From Immersiella caudata (Eukaryota; Ascomycota; Sordariomycetes; Sordariales; Lasiosphaeriaceae), in NCBI GenBank assembly GCA_030512335.1, contig JAULSU010000002.1, forward strand, positions 434,001 through 498,000: DNA of 64,000 bases, given 5' to 3'. Every line of letters starts with the position of its first letter. Positions within the stretch are counted from its first letter, which is position 1. The notes beneath the pieces were generated by a model. The model had not been told where the DNA came from and did not search any database. It was given only the letters and a program-made list of their open reading frames with translations. A program made the translations under genes and the position numbers. Below are positions 20,994-31,800 of the stretch, in pieces.

Positions 20994-21957
20994 ATGCAGC
21001 CCACCATGGCGTGCAGCTACCGGTTTTCTGCACTTTCGGGCTACTTTGTCGACAATGTCCTCGAAGCCAGCTCCTGCTTGGGTGGCAAACTTACCACTCG
21101 TCCCAATCTCGGTCTTATCGATCGGCAATACGACCCAAACCAGCCATCCGGCGAACTGCCCTGGGCTCGGTTCCGTCAACATGTCGACCATCTAAACCAA
21201 CAAAGCCCTCCTGGAGAGTCGTACAAGGTGTTGTATCTCGTTCGACATGGGCTCAGCGTCCACAATATTTTCATGGAGGAAGTTGGGAACGAGGCATGGA
21301 AGGTAGTATACCCCACCCATTCCGTCTCTTTGACATCTTTTCTCTTCCCTGCACTGAAACTAACACCGGTCTCAGAAACACTGGTCCCGCCTCGAAGGCA
21401 ACGGCGTCCTGACTTGGCTCGACGCCAAACTCACCGCCGAAGGCGTTATGCTCTCCCAAGACCTAGGACGACGATGGATCAATTGGAGCAAAGAACAAGC
21501 CATTCCTCTCCCAGAGACAATATACACCAGCCCCCTAGCCAGATGTCTCGAAACCACCAGGCTCGTCTACTCGCCTGCCCTGTCTGAGTGCGGGAGAAGC
21601 CTCGAGCCTGTGGTCAAAGAAATGCTTCGTGAGCGATTGACGAACCATACGTGCGACAAGCGCAGTTTGCGCTCCTGGATTGCATCACATTACCCAAAGT
21701 ACGTTCTAGAGTCGGACTTTGAAGAGGAGGACGTGCTGTGGAAGGCAGATAGGTTCGAGACGGCGGATGAGCACACAGCCAGGAAGCAACAACTGCTGGA
21801 GGATATCTTTTCGAAGGATAACGCGCAATTCGTCTCGTTGACGACACACTCGTACGCCATCTCGGCCATTCTGGAGGTCGTGGGGGCGCCACACTTTCGG
21901 GTGAGCGAGGGCGCCGTGATACCTCTGCTGGTGAAGGCTAGGCGGCTGCCGGTATAA
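20994..21957 (+). CDS. Histidine-phosphatase (phosphoglycerate-mutase-like) protein
   Basis: Two exons: 20994-21302 and 21376-21957, joined in phase 0 across a 73-nt intron with an ACTAAC branch (296 aa). The ATG at 21006 (MACSYRF) is an equally plausible start. The histidine phosphatase signature is VLYLVRHGLSVHN, about residues 78-90, with the phospho-accepting His in RHG. The second conserved block is YTSPLARCLETTRLV, and the distal catalytic His is probably in LTTHSYAISAIL. The N-terminal YRFSALSGYFVD and WARFRQHVDHLNQ segments match fungal relatives of yeast Pmu1. Members remove phosphate from small metabolites or proteins, and the substrate here cannot be named. No secretion signal is evident, so it is probably cytosolic. 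Confidence 0.85.
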
Positions 21958-22132
21958 TGAAGTCTTGTCGAGCATTCTAATTCATAAATAAACAACTTAT
22001 TCATGGTTGGGGACACATCTAATGCCCAGCAATATCCCATCAGGGGCACACGTTTGCTCTTCGGTGACCCGTTCGACCGTGACACTGCCAAGTCAAAGCT
22101 AGCGAGGTCTGAGCCTCAATCCCTCAGCCATC

Positions 22133-22460
22133 TCATTTCAATACAAACGTCTCCAGTTTAACTCTCACCCCTTCAAAGGCTTCTGGAGTCATCCGAGGAT
22201 CAATCCTAGTGACCTCACCCGTCCTGCTGTTCCTAAACTCGAGAGGGAACCCATCGTTGGTCTCATCGTCTTTTCCGCTCAGCTCCCGCATTGTCCACTC
22301 CGCTGACAGCTTCCCAAGCCGGGGATCATGGTAGGACTCAAGTCTCTCGTCCTTTAAGCTATCGATGAAATGCATCCGCGCGGCGCTAGATGCATCCAAC
22401 TCGTATCTGACTGAGTAGGTAGCCCTCCAGGACCGGCCCGAGCAGCGCCTGCCTGCTCCT
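22133..22460 (-). pseudogene. C-terminal fragment of a HET protein
   Basis: The minus frame from about 22460 to the stop at 22133 has the layout of the extreme C-terminus of fungal HET proteins: a WW-like tail with DPRLGKLSAEW, FRNSRTGEVTRIDPRMTPEAF and a final VKLETFVLK. No HET domain is found upstream; a stop closes the frame just above 22460. The full-length HET protein at 40933-42996 in this window ends with a comparable DPRLSTLG...LREKGVDVQMVDIV segment, which supports the reading. It is best seen as an orphan 3' end left by deletion or recombination. Confidence 0.55.
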
Positions 22461-23187
22461 CAGGGCAAGACTTCGACAGGACCCCACGGGTTGAGAGCGA
22501 GGTAGTCCGGGCACCGAACGAAGTAGCTTGGGAAGCCTGCAGCTGAGAATTATGGCTCTGGGGAAAAGGCAGGCGAGCAAAGGCCGGATAACCAGTTTGT
22601 TGTGCTCTCGAGGGCTGAAGTTAGTGAATGGTGAAGGGAAATTCGAGCGGGCAGCCTGAAAACAGCACGTGGAACAGGACTTGGAACCGCCTGTGAACGT
22701 CTCCCAAGTGCCTGCCATCACCAGCAAACTTCGTCCAGGCTGAGGTGCGTAGCTGGAAGTCGCGTCAAATGTTCAGCAGTGTAATTGTTGGAACTGTTTG
22801 CTTATGAAGATGTCAAAGATACCCCCAACGCCAAGTGCAAGTAGTCGTGCACACCGCGACAATTTAGCCCGTGGCCCTCGAGTCCCTAGTCAAGGTCCCG
22901 TCGACGCCATCCAAGCTGATAATCGTAACGTCCTTCAGAGCATAACTCCAACCACTTTGTGTGGTCCTACCTAAAATCCCAATTTCATCCAACCATACGC
23001 CTGGCTAGGAGCAAACGATTCCCAGCGTTCCTAACCCTCATTTTCCCAGTTTCCGAATGATAGCCGCCCGTGTCCTGACCAGATGCTAACTCAACGCCGA
23101 TCGTAGTGTGCGTCTGCAAGTTTCGTAAATGATATGCTGCAAGTAAAAGTCCTCTGGGCTTCCTCAGACTTCTTTCCCGTTGCCTGC
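22461..23187. other. Intergenic, no gene seen
   Basis: About 730 bases with no supported gene, between the HET fragment and the 3' end of the rhodopsin-domain gene. Confidence 0.4.
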
Positions 23188-24342
23188 TCATGGAGAGGCT
23201 TTCTCCTTGTTTGCAATATTCGCCATCTCCGTCGCAGTCTCCGATCCGTCCGAGCCGCTGGCATCGGGCCTGCCAGCTCCATCTTGAAATGGATCCGCAC
23301 CCCCTTCGAACTTGACCGCGCCACCGTCGCGCGGGACTGACGCTGGCCAGGTGGAACCGCCTTCCTCGTGGACACGCGTGGTAAACTCGGAGTAGATACC
23401 CAGCCGGCTGAGGAGACGCAGGAATGGGCCCCGAAGACAGGGCAGACACGCAGCGATGATACCGATTATGCCCTCCAGACTGGCCCACAACGCGATGGCA
23501 ATGCCGTTGCCTGCAGCGTCGCTGCCGACGTCGAATCGATGGACCTTGACGGTCTTGGTAATCGACGCAGCCGAGGCGAGCAGACCTAGGCTCATCAGGG
23601 CGCCGATGATGATACGATGGGTGAGGTTGCGGCGGATGCGATGCAAGAAGGTCAACGGGATGAGCGAGAAGACAACGTCGGTGACAATGACAACGGTAGA
23701 GGCCACCGACATGGTCAACTTGAACGCCTCATTACTCCAGCACCACTTGTTGACCACATTGAAGTTCCAGATGGCCTCGACAGGGATGCAGCGCGTACAG
23801 TGCAGGACGGTGACGATGACGGCCGTGACGATCTGGAGGCCGATGAGGATGTAGAGGAAGATGGTCCAGGTCTTTGAGCCGCGCTGCAGTCGCACCAACA
23901 TCACGCCAATGCTGATCTTGACGAACGCGACACACCACGACGAGAAGACCTCGGCGAAGATGGTCTTGGGGGCGTTGCGGCCGATGGACTCGAAAGGCAT
24001 AAAGATTGGCGATGGGATCGCCAGATTGGCCGAGACGGTGGCAATGATGAGGGCAGTTTCGACGCATGATAGCACCTGTTGGCGGTTCGATTTATTAGCG
24101 GGCAGTTCGAAGCACGAGCAGGCTGGTACGAGGCCACTCACGGCTGCGGCGACAATGAAGTAGTCGTCGTTGGCGATGCCGGTGGTCGATTTGCGGCGGG
24201 AGATCAACCGTGCCGCAACGAGCACCAATGAGATGGTTAAAACGGGAACTGTAACGCCGATGTATATGCGGGCGTTGGTGATTTGCAGCGCCGTCACCGG
24301 CAGCCCTTGCAGGTTACCCGGGAAATCGGGGGGCCCAGCCAT
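23188..24342 (-). CDS. Pth11-like rhodopsin-domain 7TM membrane protein
   Basis: Start at the ATG 24342 (MAGPPDFPGNLQGLP); the frame extends upstream only from a GTG. Two exons, 24342-24142 and 24075-23188, flank a 66-nt intron (24141-24076) that is open in frame but has good GTGAGT and CAACAG ends. The product is 362 aa. Features of the fungal rhodopsin domain (PF20684 type) are visible: first helix IYIGVTVPVLTISLVLVAARL followed by ANDDYFIVAAA, then VSANLAIPSP, CVAFVKISIGVMLVRL, LQIVTAVIVTVLHCTRCIPVEAIWN, WCWSNEAFKLTMSVASTVVIVTDVVFSLIPLTFL, and IALWASLEGIIGIIAACLPCLRGPF. The C-terminal tail is polar and cytoplasmic. Such proteins are thought to sense host or surface cues at the plasma membrane, but most are uncharacterised. 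Confidence 0.85.
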   Translation of the reverse strand: MAGPPDFPGNLQGLPVTALQITNARIYIGVTVPVLTISLVLVAARLISRRKSTTGIANDDYFIVAAAVSGLVPACSCFELPANKSNRQQVLSCVETALIIATVSANLAIPSPIFMPFESIGRNAPKTIFAEVFSSWCVAFVKISIGVMLVRLQRGSKTWTIFLYILIGLQIVTAVIVTVLHCTRCIPVEAIWNFNVVNKWCWSNEAFKLTMSVASTVVIVTDVVFSLIPLTFLHRIRRNLTHRIIIGALMSLGLLASAASITKTVKVHRFDVGSDAAGNGIAIALWASLEGIIGIIAACLPCLRGPFLRLLSRLGIYSEFTTRVHEEGGSTWPASVPRDGGAVKFEGGADPFQDGAGRPDASGSDGSETATEMANIANKEKASP

Positions 24343-25122
24343 TTGCCCATTGACGTTGTTGGTGGTCGGCAGCTGGACGGGATCAAATTGCTTGCTGGGA
24401 GAGGCATTTTGGGCGGGCAGCGGGGTTGACCGACAATTTGAGGTGGGAATCCCGGTTGTCGCACGCCGAACCGTCACATTGGAAAGGGGCCCCGCCAGCC
24501 ACGCGATCTGGGGCTAGGCTGACCGGTTTCCCCAGGCTCGCCAAGTGGCCCCCTCGAGATGGCCCAAACCCTTTTCAGCTCCTTCATCTCCGCACCTCCA
24601 CACCGGTTCGCAGGTCGGTGAGAAGTCTTTCGTGCGGCCAAAGTACACTACTCGTTGGCGCTGTGCGCAAGGCAAATCGCCCACCCTCCTGGCTGATCGC
24701 TATGATTTCCGGAAACAGCCAAAGTTCCTACAATATCTGCTGCATGTTCGATGATCGGAATTTGCTAGGAAGCCCGTTTGCCAGAGGATGCGCATTGTGG
24801 TCACCAGTGATGTCTGAGCGGATCGAGGTGCCATTGAAGGCGGACTGCAAAAATCCACTACATAGGGCGGATCTTTTCGCTCGACAGAAAGAAACCCGGA
24901 GACAGCTCACCGACGAACAGCTCCATCTTTTGCGTAAACCCGTCAGTAGAAGTCATTACCCAACAATGCAACCACCCCACAATGCGACGGGATTTCCACC
25001 AAAAACTACCTTTTTAAATCCGAGGTTTTACCACCACTACGTAATATAAAAATAAAATACAAATGCCAGGGGATAGTTAAGTAATGATAAGCTGGTATAC
25101 ACGTGAAATGGCGACTAGTTAT

Positions 25123-25170
25123 TGTTGCTTTGTAGCGACTTACAGGCCTGCATGCCGCTACAAAGCAACA
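25123..25170. repeat. Perfect 15-bp inverted repeat
   Basis: TGTTGCTTTGTAGCG at 25123-25137 is perfectly inverted at 25156-25170, with an 18-base loop that itself contains CAGGCCTG and GCATGC palindromes. Confidence 0.85.
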
Positions 25171-25191
25171 GTATCTTATACTGTGATTACC

Positions 25192-25255
25192 GTGATCACT
25201 CTTCTTAGCGTTAAGCAGAGTGATCACTCTTCTCAACGTTGAGTAGAGTGATCAC
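25192..25255. repeat. GTGATCAC palindrome array with 28-bp period
   Basis: The 8-bp palindrome GTGATCAC occurs at 25192, 25220 and 25248, exactly 28 bases apart. Between the copies are inner palindromes: CTTAGCGTTAAG (25204-25215, one wobble) and CTCAACGTTGAG (25232-25243, perfect). The 25220-25255 unit is a 36-base palindrome with a single T/T mismatch pair. Both units could form hairpins or bind a dimeric protein. Confidence 0.85.
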
Positions 25256-26158
25256 TCCGTGCGAGACCACTGTAAGTCCTTTGCCGGCACGGTGGTGCCT
25301 GCGGGCTATCTATCGGCTCGTACCGGCTCAATGTGCGACCCCGGGTCGTCACAAAGGTATCAAGAACATCATTTGGATTTTTTTAAAGATTTTTTTTGTG
25401 TCATTTGTGGTTAGAAATGGGGTAGTTTGTCAAAATTGCATTATGGGTCGTTGCATTGTGGGGTAACAATGTCTATGCTGCCAGGCGTCGTGCTAGTGGT
25501 TCTTCGGCTGTCAGATGGATCTGGCTAGCTTCAATTTGGCATACTGATCCGTTCAGGGCCCTCTCTGTGCGGCCTCGATATGATGGCGATCGCGTATTCG
25601 CACTTGCATCCATTCGAGTCCCCCTCGCCGACACTTGCGGGTGCGAAGACTTCAACAGCGCCTGGAGGATGGGGTTGATCCTTTAACTTCCACCAATGCG
25701 CCTCGCTGCCGCCGGTGATATCAAAGAAGGTAAGGCGCAAGCCACCGAATAAGAGTCAGATCACCCGCATGCATCATCTTCCTTGGCACAAACTACTGAC
25801 CGATGCACCAAGCTGCTGGGAGGCCTGGGTTGCTTACACCGCTAGTGCTGCGCAGGTGAGGATCAGCGCTTGGTCAGTGCTCCTATCAGACGGCAATCTC
25901 CGTCCCAAAGAAATCCCTCCCCAAACGACCGCAGCAAAAATATTGGACGGCTGGCCGCGTGGCAATTAGACTCCTTGGAACATGGAGAACAACAGTGTTT
26001 AGGTTCTTGGCTGACGGGTTGAAATGGGAGGCACACAGACAGACCTGAAGGCACGGGCCTCGCATGCACAGTGGCTCGCCAATGCCACCAGTTGACCAGG
26101 TTTGCGAGTCAAGACTCGAGACATGCAGCACCGAGTTGCAAAAATGTAACCCAAGTCT

Positions 26159-26233
26159 CTTGGTGTTTGTGATTGTGATACGTAGCGTTTATTCGTGGCT
26201 TGCAGCCCCAAAGTCCAAATCCCAAAGTCCAAA
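26159..26233. repeat. Dispersed repeat, copy 1
   Basis: About 70 bases beginning CTTGGTGTTTG and containing TGATACGT and GTGGCTTG align with 33390-33459 in the same orientation at roughly 80 percent identity by eye. Confidence 0.55.
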
Positions 26234-26620
26234 GTAGCCCAAGTCTCAACCACTGCCCCCTTCGCCGTGCAGACCAAAGCAGCTCTTGTCAAACCTGGTC
26301 TTGCCAATGGCTCGTAGGCACTTCTGGTGTCGAAGGAGGAGCGCAATAAAGATTTTCTGATGTGCGAAGCAAATGGAAAACGTTTGGTGGTGGCTGGGCT
26401 CTGAAGGGAGCTGAACATGGCAGCGACGAGGCGGGAAGAGCGGGGCCGGGATGAGGCAGACCACGTGGCCTACCAGCCAATTACCCCGGTTAGCTTCAGG
26501 TCCTTACCAAACCTGAAGACTCTAACCTCCACTCGCGACGGCACTCAGGGCAGCTTGACAGCCAGGATGGTTTTCATCTTGACTCATTCAAGCGCCCGTT
26601 AGAAACCAGCGTTACGGAGT

Positions 26621-28084
26621 ATGGCTACAGCCGACCCACCATACTGCAACGTTGACTGGTGCAGCAAAACTATTCACCGATATCGACTGCGGCGCGGCGT
26701 TCCGCAACTTCAGGCAGTGGTAGCCCCCCACCGCATCTGCCCCTGCGCTCCACTCGAGGGCGACTCCGACATTGCTGGCATTGGGGTATGCGGGCCTCTT
26801 GCGTCACTCAGAGCACGACAATTGACCTTCTTGCAGGTTATCACTGCGTTCATCGCCGCTGCAGGCCTGTCTATCATCAGCACCGGCCTGTGTCTCCTCC
26901 TCAGCCGCAGATCACACGGCGACCTTTCCCACCCCGATTACGCTCTCTACGAAGAAGCTGCGGCCGTTGCTCGAAGAAAATACCCAACCTGCCAAGTGCT
27001 CGACGAGCCGCCAAAACCTTGCAACGCCGTCGACCGTTTGGCGCGCAACTGGACCTGTAGGTATGCCCAACGCCTTGTCCGACGGCTAAACGGCAACCCA
27101 GCCATCCTCGGCGCCTGCTTTCATGATGTCGTCGTCGCGCTCGGCGATCAGCAGATCGTCACAGGCATCGCCATGATGGCCGCCGCACTCATCCGCATGC
27201 CCGGCCGCGACAAACCTCTTTCCACCTACCATCTCGTCATCATCAGCGACCTGGTCTGGTTCAGCTCCAATGCCCACCTGCTCGCGTTACTCGTCATCCG
27301 AAGCTTCGACGATAGCGCCAAGCCTAACACGATTGAGCGCGAAGATAGAGCAAGGAGGAAGAAGAGCGCCAAAGCCGTCCGCGCTGTCAGAGCTGCTCTG
27401 ATGGCTCTGCTAGCAGGGCTGCTGCTCTGGGCATCAGTGCTACAAGGGGACGAGGCCTTGTACGACCGCTTTCAGTGTCCGGCCGCTTGCCTTGCCACAA
27501 GCGCTGATGGAAAGGGGGGAGAGCCCCAGAAGTGGATGATAGTCAACATCTTCTACATTGTTCACAACTATCCCGTGGCCCTGTTCATGCTTTCGCGGCA
27601 ACTTCGGCGGCTCTGGGTCGACAGTATCGGGCAACACATCCACAGAGTCGGCTTCTTGGACGACCTGGGAGGGCGACTGGCCAGAGGTTTTTGTTCCGTC
27701 TTGATGAGCACGAACACGCCCACCGGAGGAGAGTTGTCGACAGTCTCTGCGCTGTGGATGTCCATGTGGCGCGCCGGACCGGTCAAATTCCTTGCAAGGT
27801 GGATACTGCACAGTATTTGGACTATCCTCTCATCAGAGCTCTTCGACTTTATAGAAGTAGCGGTTTGGTTCAGCCTCGGCGTCTGGTGGATAAGAGGGGA
27901 TCGGGACTACGGCCATGAACTCATGGATGACACGCAACGAGCGACCGAGGACTCATGGGGATTCGGGCAGTTGGTGCCATGGTTTCTCCTCTTCTTACCA
28001 TTGATGCAATTCTTCGAATCATACGCGGCCTACTCCTACGAAGATGCATGTGAGAAGGACCTGAGAGAGAGGAGGAAGAACTGA
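26621..28084 (+). CDS. Uncharacterised fungal multipass membrane protein
   Basis: Start at the ATG 26621. A 51-nt GT-AG segment, 26786-26836, is best read as an intron: its removal joins DSDIAGIG to VITAFIAAAGLSIISTG, which restores the D-x-D-I-x-G-x-G-V plus first-helix pattern that I associate with this family. The product is then 470 aa. Further hydrophobic segments are VVVALGDQQIVTGIAMMAAAL, LVIISDLVWFSSNAHLLALLVI, AALMALLAGLLLWASVLQG, the IFYIVHNYPVALFML segment, ILSSELFDFIEVAVWFSLGVWWI and a final FGQLVPWFLLFLPLMQFFESY. The C-terminus is charged (EKDLRERRKN). Similar hypothetical proteins are common in Sordariomycetes and have no assigned function. It is divergent from the rhodopsin-domain gene across 2.3 kb. 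Confidence 0.75.
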   Translation: MATADPPYCNVDWCSKTIHRYRLRRGVPQLQAVVAPHRICPCAPLEGDSDIAGIGVCGPLASLRARQLTFLQVITAFIAAAGLSIISTGLCLLLSRRSHGDLSHPDYALYEEAAAVARRKYPTCQVLDEPPKPCNAVDRLARNWTCRYAQRLVRRLNGNPAILGACFHDVVVALGDQQIVTGIAMMAAALIRMPGRDKPLSTYHLVIISDLVWFSSNAHLLALLVIRSFDDSAKPNTIEREDRARRKKSAKAVRAVRAALMALLAGLLLWASVLQGDEALYDRFQCPAACLATSADGKGGEPQKWMIVNIFYIVHNYPVALFMLSRQLRRLWVDSIGQHIHRVGFLDDLGGRLARGFCSVLMSTNTPTGGELSTVSALWMSMWRAGPVKFLARWILHSIWTILSSELFDFIEVAVWFSLGVWWIRGDRDYGHELMDDTQRATEDSWGFGQLVPWFLLFLPLMQFFESYAAYSYEDACEKDLRERRKN

Positions 28085-28872
28085 GTTGCTGGCTGGAGGA
28101 ACCACGTGCCTCGGCCACGCAAGCAACGGGGATTGTCTTGGCATCGGTGGAAGTTAGGGAAACAAAAACCGGACACAACATCATTGCTAATCTGGACATA
28201 GCGACCTCCTAGCAACAAGGCCGCTTCCACGTCTAACGCCAGTGAGAAATTCCCCATTCATCGCTGGCCAATACCCATCAAGCAGTCATACGACTCTCCA
28301 GACTCAGGTCAAATTCATGGCTTCGATACCTGCGTTCCGTTCGTCAGCGTTATCAAGTCACGTGGCGGGAGGAATGAGCTCGGCCATCATGAGAAAGACA
28401 TGATGTGTTTGGCGGAATGGAAATGCCGTCTTCCAAATCCGGAGAGGCATCAGAGCGATCTCTCGAGGCCCTCACTCCTGAGGGCACGGCCAACCGAGGA
28501 TGAAAAGAGGCATAGGTTATTTCCAATCGTGCAGGCAGGAAGGATATCAAACACGTTACTTTCCTCCCGTACAAGTCTCGATTCACATTTTCTCGCAAGG
28601 CTCTCGGCTGCAGGACACTTGTCCCGGTTCGTAAAATGGTGTCGGGCCGGACCCCGATCCACGCCCTAGCGCCCACGAAAGAACGAATGAGAGGGGCCAA
28701 TAGCTCTGTTGGGAGGGGTTGATGCATGGGCTGCGGCTGAACATGCGCGTCTGCGTGGGCATTTCCCTTATATTGGCGCCGGGGCGCCACTCAATCGATG
28801 CGGCACATTCTCCGTTCCCCGCTCCTGTCAGTCAGACTCAAGCTTCAACGAGTTCACGACGATGCGGACAAA
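28085..28872. other. Intergenic, upstream of the STAND-N/Hsp70-like gene
   Basis: About 790 bases with no supported gene; minus-strand frames at 28353-28790 and 28450-28662 lack features. Confidence 0.4.
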
Positions 28873-31800
28873 ATGGACCCGCTGTCCATTGCTGCAAGCG
28901 CGGCATCATTGGCCGGCGCGGTGACCTCAGTACGTCCCATGCCATGGCTGGAGGAGCCGTATTGGCGAAAGGTGAACGGAACTGACAGGAGAGCCCCACC
29001 AGATCTCGATATACCTGTACAACTTAATCCAGGAGGTCAAAGGCATCGACGCCAAGGTCGTTGAACTGTCCAAGGAGGTATCACGACTCACGGGTCTCCT
29101 CACTTCAGTCGAAAAGACAGTTCGTCAGTGTCAGACAGTTTCACTCACGCTAGCGCATCTTGACGATCATATGTGGCTGCAAATCGACAACGCCCTTGTT
29201 GACTGCATGGTCACGATAAAGGAGCTGGATCTCGTTGCTATCAAGATTGGCGGGGAACATACCAAGGATGCCAAAAATGCATCCAGGCTCCTTAGGAAGC
29301 CGAGCCTTCATTTCCGCTTCGCGATCCATTCCGAAGAGGTGTCGGACCTGACTCAAAAGGTCTACAAGTCCAACTGCGCAATGCAGACTGCCTTGGCAGT
29401 CGTCAACGTGTAAGGCGCGCCGGGGCGTGGGGGGGCCCGAGAATGACTGGGGCTAACTCTCATAGCTCGCTCACCTTCCGAACGCACGTCTCGCAGGAGT
29501 CGCTTTTTGAGGAGCTGCGAACCCTCAAGAAACTCGTCGAGGAGTCCTTGAAAGTCGCTACGCGAACGCAAGCCGAGGCGAACGGTGACCTCATTTTAAT
29601 ACGACAGTCCAGAAACCTCGAGAATCTGGCCAAGGCAGCGCAGAAGTTCCATGCTGCGGCGAGCTCGACGGCCAGCACCAGGTACAGCGTTCAAGGCGAC
29701 CGTCGCTCTGTTCTCAACTGGGGAGGAAGCGACGCTGGTAGCTTGACCCAGGCCCAGCGGGAGCGCATCGAGGTATGGAATGACCTCAGCACGGTTGAAG
29801 AAGGCCCAGAGGACGGCTCGACGACTGAGAACTCGCACTCGATCCCGGCCGACAATTCCACAACAATCACCGTTCCAGACATGGACGACCCGGGCATGCT
29901 CTCTGACCCAGGCAAGGGGAAAGACGCTGAAGGGGTCGCAAAGGAAGAGACGAGCGGCTCCGACGATGAATCTGACGTCGAGCTTGACTTCTTGAAGAGC
30001 TTTCAGGAGCTGGCTTATTCCAACTTTCTGGCGCAAGACTACTCCAAAGCCGAGCAATACCTACGGATGGCCGTGGAGCGGTCTACAGGCGAGGTGTCGG
30101 GCACTTCCAACTCCTCTTCGCTGAAGATCAAACTGGCTCTTTGCTGCTGCCTCCAGGAGAAGTGGGATGATGCGGCTGGAATTGTTGCCTCGTTGCCAAA
30201 GATGCGGTCGGCGGCCAAGCTCCCAACATTTCATCTGCTCCAGGCAATCTCCCTTGCCCATCTTCAAGAAGACCGATTTGAAGATGCATACAAGGTCTGC
30301 AAAACAGCTCTCAATGGCAAGAAGAAAACCCTGGGGACTGACAGTTCCGATTACTATGGGTGTCTCACCGTCTTTGCCACCATCTGCGACAAAAAAGGCG
30401 ACCCCTTGAACGCAGAGGCCGCTCGCCACCGGATTCCACGCGACTGGTTCCCTCCTTCCAGCCTTTCTGTGCTGTCCCCCAAGCAGTACATTCTCAAGCA
30501 CACATCCCTGATCGACTCCGTTTTCTCAAAGAACCCAGGCGTCGTCCCAACTTGGTCTCATCCTGGCAGCCCGATATCGCCCAACCCGTCTGAAGCAACA
30601 TCTGGAGACCTACCTGGATGCTGGGGTACTCTTCTCCCACTTGGCCACGGAGACAGCACCCAGAGAGCTAACAAGGACAATGGAGGGGTCACCATGGTCG
30701 GCGGGCCAGACACCGCAAAGGAGTTCTTCTCCGTGGACGACATATTTGATGATCCACCAGCCCTTCCGCTGAGGGATCGAGGTCTGCCTCCAACAAACCC
30801 TTGGGCGCAGCATTTGACACATAGACCTGCTCTTGCAACTCAGAAGGCTGTTTCTAACCCGTTTTATTCCTTTACTGGGGAACAGACAGCCCTTTTAAAC
30901 AACCCCTTTGGGCGTCAACATGCCATAGAGAACTCTATTCCCCGCCCCCCAGCGCCAGCCCATGCTTTCAGTGAGCCACCACATGTCTCTTCAGAGCCAT
31001 CAGCTCCCCAAAATCCGTCTGGCGTATCCCAAACACCTTTCCGTACAGTCTTTTCTGGACCTCATGAGGCATTGCCAGCACCCAATCGATCAGGCTTTCA
31101 AGGCCCACCACCACCAACAAGGCCTCGAACGCATATCACGGCTCGCGCAACCTCACTCCGGCAGCCCCGCACTCCGGATTTCTTTGGGCCTGTGGACTCT
31201 GATTCACAACAGAACTTGAACATCACGCCCAACCATCAGCCGAACCCCAGCGTCCAAGTCTATCCGCCTCCGCCATCGTACTCCTCAAGCGACACACTGC
31301 AGTCGTCAGACAACTCAACGGATCAGCCACGGCCGATCGCGTCAGCCAACCTGGGAAGAAGTCGCACACATGCAGACCGTCTAGAGCGGTCACCCTCGGC
31401 GCCAACTCGTCCTCGTGGCCACCAAACGCTGATCGATAAGGTGGAACAGGCCAAGAGGCAGCGGGGTCATGGGCCGAGCCGATCGGAAGACAACGTGGGC
31501 CGTCCACCCTCGCCCCAGCGTCTAACCTACATCGAAGAGATGGGTACCGACCAAAACGAAGAACCCTTTTCGACCCTCGAGGTGGTATCTCCTTGCGGAC
31601 CCTCCCTGAGCGTCAGTTCCAGTAGTACCAGCATGAGCATGGCAAATGCCACCCGAAACTCGCCGACAGGGGAATACCGGGGTCGGATTCAGAGACGAAG
31701 CGTGCCATTCAGGTCACCTTTGTCAAGCCCGGCGAGGGTCAGATGGGTTGTGCAAAAAGACATTGGTAATATCGGCGGAGGGAGGCCGTTTGGTCAATCT

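Larger units (their letters stand above)
24343..26620. other. 2.3-kb non-coding region with palindromes
   Basis: No gene is supported between the two divergent membrane-protein genes. The stretch about 25010-25460 is AT-richer than its surroundings and holds the hairpins listed separately. A short segment at 26159-26233 is shared with 33390-33459. The region may be a transposon remnant, a long divergent promoter, or both. Confidence 0.5.
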
